Assembly (NCBI RefSeq): GCF_014699135.1
Contig: NZ_JACOFT010000001.1
Span: forward strand, 434,001-498,000
Origin: Cognatundibacterium aquatile
GTDB lineage: Bacteria; Pseudomonadota; Gammaproteobacteria; Burkholderiales; Burkholderiaceae_D
Direction: 5' to 3'
DNA: 64,000 nt
Part shown: piece by piece, positions 36,319 to 46,096 of the stretch
How the letters are laid out: each line of letters opens with the position of its first letter
Numbering within the stretch: position 1 is the first letter of the stretch
The notes under the pieces: model-generated
Seen by the model: the letters and a program-made list of their open reading frames with translations, nothing else
The model's database searches: none
Told to the model about the DNA's origin: nothing
Position numbers and translations under genes: made by a program

Positions 36319-37509
36319 ATGAAGCCCGTTGTACAAAGCTTGCTGGAAACCGATTTATATAAGTTCACGATGTGGCAGGCGCTGTTGCACAGCCATCCGA
36401 ATACACAGACGGAATATGCGTTTGTGTGCAGAAACACGCCAGTCTATCCGTTGGCGGAATTGAAAGACGATGTTGAGCGTGAGCTTGATCATTTGTGTTC
36501 ATTGCAGTTCACCGAAGATGAACTCGATTATCTGAGGTCCTTACGCTTCATCAAAAGTGACTTCACCGATTTTCTGGCGCTATTTCATTTCCAGCGCAAG
36601 TTCATCAAAGTCAGTACGAATGGCGAGCAACTGGAGATCGTTGCCACTGGCCCGCAAGTGCATGTTTCGGCGTTCGAGATTTTTGTGTTGCATATCGTTA
36701 ATGAATTGTATTTCCGCCGTTTGCAGACCGATGCCACCTTACCGGAAGCGCGCCGGCGACTGGCTGCAAAGCTTTCACAGTTACAGGCGTTTGCGCAGGA
36801 ACCAAAAAAATTTCATCCTTTTGAGTTTTCTGATTTTGGCGTGCGCCGCCGTTTTTCCGGAGCCTGGCATGACGAAGTCATCACTACGCTGGCACGCGAA
36901 GTACCGGAATTTTTCAAAGGTACATCGAATGTCTATCTTGCTAAGAAACATCACCTCGTACCGATGGGAACGATGGCGCATGAATACTTGCAGTCCTATC
37001 AGTCTTTTGGCGTGCGTTTGCGCGATTTTCAGAAAGCGGCGCTGGAAGACTGGGTGCAGGAATATCGCGGTGATCTAGGGATTGCTTTAACCGATGTCGT
37101 TGGTATGGATGCTTTCCTCGCTGACTTTGATCTGTATTTTGCCAAGTTGTTTGATGGTTTGCGGCACGATTCCGGCGACCCTATCGTCTGGGGCGAAAAG
37201 GCGCTGGCGCATTATGCGAAACTCAGAATAGATGGTAAAACCAAGCGTCTGGTGTTTTCCGATGCACTCGATTTTGATACTGCGTTCAGAATTTACCGTC
37301 ACTTTGCGGATCGTACAATGCCGGCATTTGGCATCGGTACCAACCTGACTAATGACACTGGAATCCCACCGTTGAATATCGTCATGAAGCTCATGTCATG
37401 CAATGGTCAGCCAGTTGCTAAGTTATCGGACTCCGCCGGCAAAACGCTCTGCACCGACGAAACCTTTCTGGCGTACTTGCGTCAGGTATTTCATCATCCT
37501 GCCATCTGA
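36319..37509 (+). CDS. pncB: Nicotinate phosphoribosyltransferase
   Basis: 396-aa cytosolic enzyme making nicotinate mononucleotide from nicotinate and PRPP with ATP. Family motifs are clear: [15 protein letters not shown] at the start, [36 protein letters not shown] (His phosphorylated by ATP lies here; seen in parts), [15 protein letters not shown] and [13 protein letters not shown] 36319 is preferred because homologues start [12 protein letters not shown]; the frame is open back to 36283. It lies 55 bases after the hydrolase and 15 before the next gene. Confidence 0.95.
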   Translation: MKPVVQSLLETDLYKFTMWQALLHSHPNTQTEYAFVCRNTPVYPLAELKDDVERELDHLCSLQFTEDELDYLRSLRFIKSDFTDFLALFHFQRKFIKVSTNGEQLEIVATGPQVHVSAFEIFVLHIVNELYFRRLQTDATLPEARRRLAAKLSQLQAFAQEPKKFHPFEFSDFGVRRRFSGAWHDEVITTLAREVPEFFKGTSNVYLAKKHHLVPMGTMAHEYLQSYQSFGVRLRDFQKAALEDWVQEYRGDLGIALTDVVGMDAFLADFDLYFAKLFDGLRHDSGDPIVWGEKALAHYAKLRIDGKTKRLVFSDALDFDTAFRIYRHFADRTMPAFGIGTNLTNDTGIPPLNIVMKLMSCNGQPVAKLSDSAGKTLCTDETFLAYLRQVFHHPAI

Positions 37510-37524
37510 CTATGCCACTATGCC

Positions 37525-38580
37525 ATGACGAATAATTTCGATGTTGCAGTCCTGATTGGTCGTTTTCAGCCGTTTCATCAAGGGCATGCCAGTTTATTGG
37601 CTCTTGCGCTGTCGAACGCGGACAAGGTGATCGTTGTGCTAGGTTCGGCGTTTTGCGCCAGAAGTGTCAGGAACCCGTTCACCTGGCAGGAGCGGGCGGC
37701 AATGATCAGTGCAAGTTTGTCTGAGGCTGATCAGGAGCGTGTCAGTTTTATTCCTGTGCGCGATTATTACAATGATCTGCGCTGGGCAAATGCCGTGCAG
37801 AACAAGGTCACGCAAGCTATTGTCGGGCGGGGTGATGAGGCGTTGCATATCGCGCTGATCGGCTATGTAAAAGATGCCTCCAGCTATTATTTGCAGCACT
37901 TCCCGCAATGGCAATGGATAGAGGCAGAGCGGGTTGTCACAACGGATGCAACACAGATACGGCAACAGCTGTTTGCAGCAAAGGATATGCAGGCAACATT
38001 GGATGCGGTGGTAGCGTTTCTGCCATTGTCTGTGAAGCGTTTTATCAGTGAGTGGGTATTAACGCCTGATTATGCCGGGCTGGTGCAAGAGCATCTGCAA
38101 CTGCAGAAATACAAAGACGCCTGGAAAGCAGCACCGTATCCGCCGGTATTTTGTACCGTGGATGCTGTGGTAAAAGTAGCCGGACATGTTTTGTTGGTGC
38201 AACGCGGAGGATACCCGGGCAAAGGTTTGTGGGCCTTACCGGGTGGTTTCCTTGATCAGCAGGAACTTTTGCTGCAAGGCGCAATCCGAGAATTAATCGA
38301 AGAGACGAATCTTGCGGTGTCCAAACCGGAACTCGAAGAGGCGCTGGTTGATGTTCGCGTATTTGATCACCCGGCTCGCAGTCAGCGTGGACGTACGATT
38401 ACGCATGCCCACTTCTTTGATCTGCCATTGGCAACGCTGCCTGAGATTGTTGCTGCCGATGATGCAGCGCGGGCGGCGTGGTTTCCGGTTACAGAATTGC
38501 GCTTGATGGAAGAACAGTTTTTTGATGATCATTTCCATATTCTTGATCGGTTTTTGCAACTGATCGTGGAAGGAAATTAA
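37525..38580 (+). CDS. Bifunctional NMN adenylyltransferase / Nudix hydrolase
   Basis: 351 aa. The N-terminal half (1-185) is a nucleotidyltransferase of NadM type with [10 protein letters not shown] and a C-terminal (T/I)xxR-like DATQIRQQ, forming NAD from NMN and ATP. The C-terminal half (205-345) is a Nudix domain, [20 protein letters not shown] with following ET, fitting G-x5-E-x7-RE-x2-EE except that the final Gly is replaced by Asn. Related fusions (Slr0787 type) hydrolyse ADP-ribose and recycle it to NMN metabolism. Last gene of the NAD salvage operon, ended by a terminator. Confidence 0.92.
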   Translation: MTNNFDVAVLIGRFQPFHQGHASLLALALSNADKVIVVLGSAFCARSVRNPFTWQERAAMISASLSEADQERVSFIPVRDYYNDLRWANAVQNKVTQAIVGRGDEALHIALIGYVKDASSYYLQHFPQWQWIEAERVVTTDATQIRQQLFAAKDMQATLDAVVAFLPLSVKRFISEWVLTPDYAGLVQEHLQLQKYKDAWKAAPYPPVFCTVDAVVKVAGHVLLVQRGGYPGKGLWALPGGFLDQQELLLQGAIRELIEETNLAVSKPELEEALVDVRVFDHPARSQRGRTITHAHFFDLPLATLPEIVAADDAARAAWFPVTELRLMEEQFFDDHFHILDRFLQLIVEGN

Positions 38581-38586
38581 TTGATG

Positions 38587-38609
38587 CGGGGCAGCTTGCC
38601 CCTTTTTTT
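38587..38609 (+). terminator. Rho-independent terminator
   Basis: GGGGC-AGCTT-GCCCC followed by seven T, 7 bases after the NAD salvage operon stop. It also overlaps the leader of the next gene, whose GTG start is 11 bases downstream, so read-through may regulate that gene. Confidence 0.85.
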
Positions 38610-38619
38610 AAGGTGACAT

Positions 38620-39882
38620 GTGATTAAGATTTTTTCTCAACAACGCTTTATTCAAGCGGTTTGTGCGGCATTGGTCATCGGTGTTGCAGGCTGCGCGCAA
38701 CCAGTCAAGCAAACGACGGTTTCTGCTGCGACTGAGCAGTCAGCACGACCACCAGTGATTCTGGTATCGATCGATGGTTTCAAACCTGACTACCTGCAAC
38801 GCGGCGTGACGCCGAATCTGAATGCCCTGATTGCTGACGGTGTGCGTGCAGAAAAAATGCTTCCCTCATTTCCGTCGATCACGTTCCCTAACCACTACAC
38901 GCTGGTGACCGGCTTACGGCCTGATCATCACGGCATCGTCGGAAATACGATGATAGATCCGGCGATTCCCGGTGTCCGTTTCGGTCTGGGTAACCGCGAT
39001 GCCGTCATCGATCGTCGCTGGTGGGATCAGGCCGAGCCAGTCTGGGTGACCGCAGAAAAAAATGGTGTCCGTACCGCCACTATGTTCTGGCCAGGTTCAG
39101 AAGCGGATATTCATGGTGTACGTCCGACAGAGTGGCGCGTATTCGATGGTAAATTGCCGCCAGAAAAACGCGTTGATACGCTGCTGGGTTGGATCGATCA
39201 GCCTGTCGAGAAAAGAGTGGGTTTCCTGACTTTGTATTTTGATGATGTGGACCATGCGGGTCATGAATTCGGGCCGGACGATCGGCACACAACAGATGCT
39301 GTTGCCAGTGTTGATGCGGCGATTGGCCGTCTGATTGCCGGCCTGCGCTCGCGTCAGGTCAACGCCAACATTGTGGTGGTGTCGGATCACGGGATGGCAG
39401 CCACCAGCGCGGAACGGGTGGTGTATCTGAATAAAATCCTGCCGCCAGACAGTTTTAAGGTGGTGACAGCGGGAACCTACGCCGGTATCGAAGTGGCTCC
39501 CGGGCAAGATGCCGTTGTGAAGCAACAGCTGTTGAAAAAACACGAGCACATGGAATGCTGGAAGAAAGCCGATATTCCGGTGCGCTACCACTTCGGTAGC
39601 AATGTCCGCGTGCCATCCGTCGTTTGTCTGGCCGATGTCGGCTGGATGATTTTTGGTGAGGAAAATATCAAAAACCGTGCTAACGGCGGCGCGCATGGTT
39701 ACGACAATACGGCACCGGAAATGGCGGCGACCTTCATTGCCAATGGGCCTGCATTCAAAAAGAATGTGGTGATCCCCGCGTTTGACAACGTTGACGTGTA
39801 TCCTTTGCTGATGAAGCTGATAGGCGTTCCCGCCTTGCCTTCGGATGGCAGTGAAAAACCAACGGCTGCAGCGTTGAATTAA
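38620..39882 (+). CDS. Nucleotide pyrophosphatase/phosphodiesterase (NPP) family lipoprotein
   Basis: 420 aa, start GTG with AAGGTGAC upstream. A signal peptide ends in VAGC (C25), so it is a lipoprotein. The alkaline-phosphatase-superfamily zinc site is visible: D52 in VSIDGFKPDYL, nucleophile T88 in PSITFPNHYTLVTG, DDVDHAGHEFGP and VSDHGM, and a late His in GGAHGYDNT. NPP enzymes split pyrophosphate or phosphodiester bonds in nucleotides such as NAD or ATP outside the cytoplasm. A link to the NAD salvage operon just upstream is attractive but unproved. Confidence 0.88.
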   Translation: MIKIFSQQRFIQAVCAALVIGVAGCAQPVKQTTVSAATEQSARPPVILVSIDGFKPDYLQRGVTPNLNALIADGVRAEKMLPSFPSITFPNHYTLVTGLRPDHHGIVGNTMIDPAIPGVRFGLGNRDAVIDRRWWDQAEPVWVTAEKNGVRTATMFWPGSEADIHGVRPTEWRVFDGKLPPEKRVDTLLGWIDQPVEKRVGFLTLYFDDVDHAGHEFGPDDRHTTDAVASVDAAIGRLIAGLRSRQVNANIVVVSDHGMAATSAERVVYLNKILPPDSFKVVTAGTYAGIEVAPGQDAVVKQQLLKKHEHMECWKKADIPVRYHFGSNVRVPSVVCLADVGWMIFGEENIKNRANGGAHGYDNTAPEMAATFIANGPAFKKNVVIPAFDNVDVYPLLMKLIGVPALPSDGSEKPTAAALN

Positions 39883-39903
39883 TATTTTCGCCAACAGCTT
39901 TCC

Positions 39904-39930
39904 GGAGCACAGCCAGCCTGGCTGTGCTCC
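39904..39930 (+). terminator. Terminator-like hairpin
   Basis: Perfect 12-bp stem GGAGCACAGCCA/TGGCTGTGCTCC with a 3-base loop, between two convergent genes. Only a mixed GTTTCCC follows, so termination may be partial. Confidence 0.65.
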
Positions 39931-39952
39931 GTTTCCCGCTTTCCCCGTCTTT

Positions 39953-41356
39953 TTAGCTAACTTCTGCCTGAACTTTGATGCCTGCGACGCTGATGGCTTT
40001 CATCCTGCTCAGATACTTGAGCAAAATTCTGTAAGTATCACGATCAAAACGCGGTTTGCCGCGTGTCAGCAAATCCTGAATATCTGCTTCACTCTTCGCC
40101 TTGCCCAGATAGCACCATGCCTCAATCACGTGATGGACATTGCCTTCTTTGAGTACAGCGGGGCCAGAGAATGGCCATGCCTTTAATTTCATTGCACCGA
40201 GTGCTTCTGCCAGCCGCAGATTATGCTGCAACGGTGATTCCGCGCCGACGCATGCTCCCTTGCATTGCTTCAGTTGGCGCGCAAAGCAAGGCTTGCCCGC
40301 GCCACCTTTTTCTAATCCCAGCGTGGCAGCACATAGTTGAAATTGCTTCACTGCCTGCAATAAAAACTCGCGTGCGCTGGCGCCGCTTTTAAACAGACCG
40401 TATAACTGTTCTTGTCTGCCGAGATCCAGATCACGGGCATACACGAGTTGTGGTTGCAACAAGCCGCTGCCCATATCCTTCAGACGCCACGAGCAGAATT
40501 CTGTGTTGCGGCGTAACTGACGATTCAGCGTTGGTTGCATTTCCTTGATCAGCCTGGCTTCGGTAATCAGCGCATCAATTTCACCCTCGCATTCTATCCA
40601 CTCAATATCGCGGACTTGTTGCGAGATGCTCATTTCTTTGACAATCGCATGATCCGAAGAAAAATGCGATAACACCCGTTGGCGCAGCGTATTACTTTTG
40701 CCGACATAAAGCGGCAATCTGTTTTCTGCAAAAAACAGATAAACGCCATAGCCTTTTGGCAGTTGCTCCACAATATCCGCATCCAGATGCGGCGGCAGAC
40801 TGGGGCGCGCTGTTTGTTCTTGTACCGCTACCTGTAAGGTTTCTGCGGGTAAAGTCGCCTGCAGATCGCACCAGAACTGGTAAATCGCATCGGCATCGGT
40901 CAAGGCGCGATGTCTATCGCCGACGCTGATCTGATGGCGCTCGATCAGACAGTCAAGATTGTGTTTGGCAAACTGTGGGAACAACTGACGCGACAGCTTC
41001 AGTGTACACAGCACCGTTGCTCTGAAAGTGAGGCCGAGGCGCTTGAATTCATTTTTCAAAAATCCATAATCAAAGCGCGCATTATGCGCAACGAAGATAT
41101 GTCCTTGCAGGCGTTGCAAAACTTCTTCTGCAATATCAGCAAATACAGGCTGATCAGCGACCATTACATTGCTGATGCCGGTCAGTTGCTCAACAAAGGG
41201 CGGGATAGCTGCTTCGGGGTTTAATAGTTGTGACCAGCGTTCTGTACGTTCGCCATCAAAAGTCACGATAGCGATTTCAGTGATACGGTCACGGGTTGCG
41301 ATGGTGCCTGTGGTTTCCAGGTCGACGAAGGCAAGAGGGCTTGCAAGTAGGCTCAA
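39953..41356 (-). CDS. DEDDh exonuclease / GIY-YIG (Cho-like) fusion
   Basis: 467 aa. The N-terminal DnaQ-like 3'-5' exonuclease (about 8-175) has FVDLETTG, VAHNARFDYGFL and HRALTDAD. A GIY-YIG domain (about 205-285) with GVYLFFAENRLPLYVGKSNTLRQRV, seen in order, follows, and then a region like the N-terminal half of UvrC/Cho with Cys residues (CFARQLKQCKGACVG). Cho makes the 3' incision in nucleotide excision repair. The fusion is found in several proteobacteria; the double nuclease probably cuts and trims at lesions. Confidence 0.88.
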   Translation of the reverse strand: MSLLASPLAFVDLETTGTIATRDRITEIAIVTFDGERTERWSQLLNPEAAIPPFVEQLTGISNVMVADQPVFADIAEEVLQRLQGHIFVAHNARFDYGFLKNEFKRLGLTFRATVLCTLKLSRQLFPQFAKHNLDCLIERHQISVGDRHRALTDADAIYQFWCDLQATLPAETLQVAVQEQTARPSLPPHLDADIVEQLPKGYGVYLFFAENRLPLYVGKSNTLRQRVLSHFSSDHAIVKEMSISQQVRDIEWIECEGEIDALITEARLIKEMQPTLNRQLRRNTEFCSWRLKDMGSGLLQPQLVYARDLDLGRQEQLYGLFKSGASAREFLLQAVKQFQLCAATLGLEKGGAGKPCFARQLKQCKGACVGAESPLQHNLRLAEALGAMKLKAWPFSGPAVLKEGNVHHVIEAWCYLGKAKSEADIQDLLTRGKPRFDRDTYRILLKYLSRMKAISVAGIKVQAEVS

Positions 41357-41575
41357 AATCTGACTCAGTTGGTGCGTATATAGCCCGTCATTGTATAGGG
41401 GATCAGCGCTTTTTGATGTGTCCTCATCCTTGTTGCACGCGTCTTTCGCATCCTGGACACTTCTTAAGCAGCTATGTTGGCTTAATTAAACCTTATGGAA
41501 CAGATCGTCTGATTTTGATGTTCCGCGGCGCCGGATTATCGGACAATGTGTGGAATATCTTTTCATAAAAACATC

Positions 41576-42598
41576 ATGCCAACTACTTCTCAGCCAGCTT
41601 ATTTGCCGACGGCGCCGGATGCGCTGGTCGATGCGTGTGGTCAGGTTCGTACCGGAAAATTTGCCGGTGCCGTCTCGGTGATTGACTGGTCTGCGCTTGC
41701 GGCTCCTTTCCGGCGCGGTGTCGTATGGCAGCGCTTTCATCACAAGCACTGGCAGTATGCTGCACTGGTGACGGATCAGATATTTTGCGGCATCGCGATT
41801 GTGGATGTTGGCTGGTCCAATACTGCATTTGCCTACGTGTTTGACCGTCAGCAAAAAAAGCTGCTGGCAGAATTTTCGCAGGATGGCATACCCGGGCTGA
41901 CGGCGCATCTGAATGCCCATCCTGCCACCGGCGCTGAAAGCTGGTTTCGCTTTCCCGGACAGCGGCTACATTTTCATCATCAGCCTGCCAACAATACTTA
42001 CCGTATTCAGGTGTCGTTTCGCGATTGCCATATTGATGCTGAATTACATTTGGCCGATGCAGCGCCGGAATTGCTGGCCGTCGGCAATGTCATTGGTGGC
42101 AGCGTGCATGCAACGATGAAATCTGGCGGGATGCGCTTGAGCGGGGAAGTGAAAGTCGGGCAACGGTGTTTCAGCCTTAGCGATGGTTGCGGCAGTGTCG
42201 ATCACAGCAATGGTTTTCTGGCGCGGGAAACGCGCTGGCTGTGGGCGTCGGCACATAGTCTGGATATGGGGTTTAATCTGCAATCCGGCTATTTCGGCGA
42301 TCAGGAAAATGCTTTGTGGCTGGACGGACAACTGATTTCTCTGAGCAGCGCGCACTTTGAATACGACCCGGCGAACGTGCTCGCACCGTGGCATATCCAC
42401 ACCAGTGATGGTTTACTGGATTTGCATTTTCAACCGGAAGGCGTGCGCAGTGAAAACAAGAATCTGCTGATTGCCGCGAGTCGCTATCAACAACCGGTGG
42501 GCAGTTTCAGCGGCTGGGTCAGGGCACACACAGATGAGCTGCCACGCCCCGTCAGCTATTTGGCTGGCGTGACTGAAGACCATTTTGCACGCTGGTAA
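41576..42598 (+). CDS. DUF2804 domain protein
   Basis: 340 aa of the DUF2804 family, beta-rich and probably cytoplasmic, function unproved. Readable family features are TGKFAGAVSVIDWSAL, GIAIVDVGWSNTAFAYV and a conserved SLSDGCGSVDHSNGFLARET region. ATG 41576 (MPTTSQPAYLP) is preferred; ATG 41546 would add 10 residues and neither RBS is strong. It stands alone between the exonuclease fusion and the RoxA-like gene. Confidence 0.8.
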   Translation: MPTTSQPAYLPTAPDALVDACGQVRTGKFAGAVSVIDWSALAAPFRRGVVWQRFHHKHWQYAALVTDQIFCGIAIVDVGWSNTAFAYVFDRQQKKLLAEFSQDGIPGLTAHLNAHPATGAESWFRFPGQRLHFHHQPANNTYRIQVSFRDCHIDAELHLADAAPELLAVGNVIGGSVHATMKSGGMRLSGEVKVGQRCFSLSDGCGSVDHSNGFLARETRWLWASAHSLDMGFNLQSGYFGDQENALWLDGQLISLSSAHFEYDPANVLAPWHIHTSDGLLDLHFQPEGVRSENKNLLIAASRYQQPVGSFSGWVRAHTDELPRPVSYLAGVTEDHFARW

Positions 42599-42758
42599 TT
42601 TTTCTTGATTGCGATCAAGCAAGATCAACGTCATGCGCCTGATTCTGCCGGATTGATGTGCGGGCCGGCGGTTTTCTGCTGAAAGTTTGATCTGCCCGGT
42701 ATGAGGTTTGATTTCTTCATGCTACAAGACAGCTTTACTTTCTTATTTTCATTTTGCC

Positions 42759-43898
42759 ATGTTGACCCTCACGCTCAATGAATTTTCGCTTGATAAATTT
42801 TTAGCTGATTACTGGCAGCAAAAGCCGGTCCTGATACGTCAGGGCTTTCCTGGATTCAGCGATCTGATTTCACCGGATGAACTGGCTGGGCTGGCATGTG
42901 AATCGCAGATAGATTCTCGTCTGATTTATAAACAATCAGGAAAATGGCAAGCCGAAAATGGCCCGTTTGAAAGCTACGAACATCTTGGCGAGCGCGATTG
43001 GACGCTGGTGGTACAGGCCGTTGATCACTGGTCGCCTGAAGTCGCCAGTCTGGTGCGGGCATTTTCTTTCATTCCGAAATGGCGGCTCGATGACGTGATG
43101 ATCAGCTTTGCCGCGCCGGGCGGCGGTGTCGGGCCGCACATCGATTTGTATGACGTGTTTATCTGTCAGGGCTCAGGCAGCCGTCGCTGGCGCGTTGGTG
43201 ATCGGGGTAACCATCGTCAATTCGCCGCTCACGCCGCCTTATTGCATACCGATCCTTTCGAACCCATTATCGACGCGGTGCTGACTGCGGGTGACATTCT
43301 CTATATCCCACCCGGCTTTCCGCATGATGGCGTATCACTTGAGAGTTCCATGAGTTTTTCAGTGGGCTTTCGCAGCAAATCCGCCAGCGATATGCTGAGC
43401 GGATTGGCGGACTACCTGATAGATAATGAACTCGGCGGCACCCTGATCAGTGATCCGCAACGCCGTATGCATCAGCATCAGGGGCATATTAATGCCAGTG
43501 ATTTTGCGCTGATCAAACAGCAAATGCAGACGATACTGAATGACGACGAAATCATGATGAATTTTGTCGGCTGCCATTTATCGAAAACCAAATGCGAACT
43601 CGATTTGCAGGCGCTGGATTTTCCTATCAATGAAACCGAGTTACGCAAGAGTTTGCAGCAAACCGATCTGATTCGCACCGGTGGCTTGCGTTGTTTCTAT
43701 CTTGACGACAGCATCAGTCAGGGTATTTGCTATGTCAACGGCGAGCGGTACGAATTCGGGGCAGACTGCAGTGCGACTGTGCTGGCGCTGTGCGATGAAG
43801 ACAATCTCAGTTTGGCGGCATTGGAACAAGGTTTACAGCACGCTGCTTTCGTCAAAGCGCTGACGCAATGGGTGAATGACGGTTATTGGTATTTCTGA
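42759..43898 (+). CDS. Ribosomal oxygenase RoxA-like (50S protein L16 arginine hydroxylase)
   Basis: 379-aa JmjC/cupin 2-oxoglutarate/Fe(II) oxygenase of the YcfD/RoxA type, which hydroxylates an Arg of ribosomal protein L16. Iron ligands are visible as HID in GPHIDLYDVF and the His of IPPGFPHDGVS. The N-terminus FSLDKFLADYWQQKPVLIR is characteristic (it mirrors YcfD). The C-terminal winged-helix part follows. ATG 42759 gives MLTLTLNEFS; longer forms to 42708 are less likely. Confidence 0.88.
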   Translation: MLTLTLNEFSLDKFLADYWQQKPVLIRQGFPGFSDLISPDELAGLACESQIDSRLIYKQSGKWQAENGPFESYEHLGERDWTLVVQAVDHWSPEVASLVRAFSFIPKWRLDDVMISFAAPGGGVGPHIDLYDVFICQGSGSRRWRVGDRGNHRQFAAHAALLHTDPFEPIIDAVLTAGDILYIPPGFPHDGVSLESSMSFSVGFRSKSASDMLSGLADYLIDNELGGTLISDPQRRMHQHQGHINASDFALIKQQMQTILNDDEIMMNFVGCHLSKTKCELDLQALDFPINETELRKSLQQTDLIRTGGLRCFYLDDSISQGICYVNGERYEFGADCSATVLALCDEDNLSLAALEQGLQHAAFVKALTQWVNDGYWYF

Positions 43899-44015
43899 AT
43901 GGCGCGTTGATTTGCATCTCGAGTCTCAATATTGAGATCAGAGAATAAAAATGCTGATAATCAGCGTAGTCGTCTGAAGTACTAAATAAAGACCAGCCCG
44001 GACGAACAGTACTTA

Positions 44016-44066
44016 TAAAAAACGCCAGTGTCTTCTGACTACGATGTCAGGAGAGCACTGGCGTTT
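44016..44066 (-). terminator. Rho-independent terminator
   Basis: Long stem AACGCCAGTG...CACTGGCGTT extended by GAC/GTC near the loop (one internal mismatch region). On the minus strand it ends in a T6 run, so it serves the nitronate monooxygenase gene. Confidence 0.8.
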
Positions 44067-44085
44067 AGCGTTGAATCAGGCTTAG

Positions 44086-45342
44086 TTATTCAGGCTGTGC
44101 GTCCGGTAAGGCGATCTTGTTATCGGTACTGAACTGGTAATCACGGAACACATGTTCGGCACTGAGGATCTGGTAAGTACCATCCGGCAATTTGCGCGTG
44201 GTGTCTTTGAGGCGATACGTGGTCTGACCGCAAGTCCAGCAATTGAAGTTACGCATGTGGGTGCACAGGCAGGTCTTGTCCATGACTGAGATTTTTTTTG
44301 CATCCGGGTGCAGCGCAACTTCACGGTTGTATGACGTGATGTAAGCGCAATTGCCGTTCGCATCCAGCAGATAACCATACGACTCACAGCCTGGGCGAAT
44401 GCCATCGCCAATTGCTGGCGTATTTTTCAGCATACGCATAGGGTAGCCGGTCGGCGAAATATGATTGACTTCAATATCGTCTTCGCTGGCTTTGAAGTAT
44501 TCCTGTTTGACACTATCCGGCAAACCGCATTCTTTCGTCACCGTGAAACGGGTTGCCACCTGTACGCCGGAGGCACCGTTTTCGAGGAAGGAAACCGCAT
44601 CGCTGCCGGTGAAAATACCGCCCGCCGCAATGATAGGAATATCCAGTTGTTCTGCTTTCAGATACTCAGACACTTCGGTCACAATCGTCTGTAAATCGAA
44701 TGTGGCCCAGTCATCACCGAAACCCAGATGACCACCCGCCAACGGACCTTCGACGATCACGTAGTCAGGCAGACGGTTTAATTTTGCATTTTTACGCAGG
44801 AATAATTGCAACGCGCGGACTGATGAGACGATGATGCCTAGCTTGGCTTCACGGAAACGCGGGTGCTCCGCCATCAGACCGAAGGAGCTCAGATGCAGAC
44901 CGGCGCTCAGCGTGATGCCGTCAATACCCGCATCCAGCGCTGCTTCCAGACGCACTTTCAGCGTTTCACGCGGGCCGTTCATGGTCAGCTTTTCCATGCA
45001 GTTCACAAAGATCATACCCGAGCCTTGTTTGGCTTCCATGGTACGACCAATGTGCAGGCGCGTCGCCGCAGCCAGGTCTTCAAGATTGAATTTGATATCC
45101 GTCTTGTCGGTATTGTTGATGTTGTATTTGTAGAATTTGGTTTTTTCCTTGATGTAGCTGGTACCAAAGCGGCGATCCGACACATCATGCACCAGTGCGT
45201 CAGAAATATGGCCGATACCACCCAGACGGGCGGCAACCAACGCCAGCTCCGCAGTGGAAATATCGACACCCATCCCGCCTATCATGATGGGAACCAGTTC
45301 ATCTTTGCCTAACTTCAGGCGGAAATCATCTACTCGTTTCAT
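44086..45342 (-). CDS. Nitronate monooxygenase family protein with Cys-rich C-terminal motif
   Basis: 418-aa FMN-dependent TIM-barrel enzyme of the 2-nitropropane dioxygenase/NMO family, with GGMGVDISTAELALVAARLG, GPLAGGHLGFG, IIAAGGIFTGSDA and GASGVQVATRF. Past the barrel (about 345-395) there is a Cys-x-Cys-x7-Cys-x2-Cys cluster in CLCTHMRNFNCWTCGQ, plus another Cys in RPGCESYG, not usual in class I NMO; it may bind metal or an iron-sulfur cluster. ATG 45342 has AAGGA 6 bases upstream and is preferred to GTG 45357. Substrate unknown. Confidence 0.85.
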   Translation of the reverse strand: MKRVDDFRLKLGKDELVPIMIGGMGVDISTAELALVAARLGGIGHISDALVHDVSDRRFGTSYIKEKTKFYKYNINNTDKTDIKFNLEDLAAATRLHIGRTMEAKQGSGMIFVNCMEKLTMNGPRETLKVRLEAALDAGIDGITLSAGLHLSSFGLMAEHPRFREAKLGIIVSSVRALQLFLRKNAKLNRLPDYVIVEGPLAGGHLGFGDDWATFDLQTIVTEVSEYLKAEQLDIPIIAAGGIFTGSDAVSFLENGASGVQVATRFTVTKECGLPDSVKQEYFKASEDDIEVNHISPTGYPMRMLKNTPAIGDGIRPGCESYGYLLDANGNCAYITSYNREVALHPDAKKISVMDKTCLCTHMRNFNCWTCGQTTYRLKDTTRKLPDGTYQILSAEHVFRDYQFSTDNKIALPDAQPE

Positions 45343-46096
45343 TGCAATCCTTGACACATTGAGCTGTAAGTCGCACCCGATGGCGAAATCTCGTTACTGA
45401 GTGAGGCGGTTATTCAACATAAGTTTGTCAAATATTTTCACAAAGCTATTTTATAAAATAACAGCGCCCCAGATTGTAAGCCAGGCTAGCTATGCGCTGT
45501 GAATAATTTCGTCTCGCAAATATTCACATTTGTGCCTAAAAAAACAGCAAATTTAAGTGCACAAAAATTGTCATTAGCATCATTTTTATGATTTTGCAGA
45601 CAGCTAGACGACAAAGGGAGGGAAATAATCCTAATTAAGCTATTTTTCTTTTACACAGATATTAGTAAAAACATCATTTTTCTTTTTTCTGCTCCCGGAA
45701 AATAATTGCAGTCAGCGCTATTTTTTTGCAGCTTGTTGATATCCCTCAAATTCGTACTGGCGTGAAGTGGTTTTATTGACGCCTCAATGTGCCTGACGAC
45801 TGTTTCAGGGACATGACATAGGCGGCTCACACGTACGATTGTCGCATTAGCCTGCACTTTTTGCCGAACACCGGCAACGCTGGCAAACATAATATTGCCG
45901 TAGACCAGTGCCAGAGTTGAATGACGTCTTCTTTTAAATTGCTCATCATTCGTGCGATGCGCTTGATATCTGCTTTACATAAGGCTCTCTCAGAAAAAAA
46001 CAATGTCTTCCTGAGTTTTATTTCTGATCGCCTCCGTCAGTCTCTGTTGCCGTGCTGATGGTAATGAGTGCCGCGTTGCAGACTCTCGCCTGGCGT
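45343..46096. other. Long gap with a possible regulator fragment
   Basis: About 750 bases without an intact gene, AT-rich in its first third. On the minus strand (about 45740-45960) one frame reads LALVYGNIMFASVAGVRQKV then QANATIVRVSRLCHV, which resembles the first helix-turn-helix of an RpiR/MurR-type regulator, but it lacks a full N-terminus and an SIS domain. Probably a decayed remnant; nothing else is seen. Confidence 0.25.
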
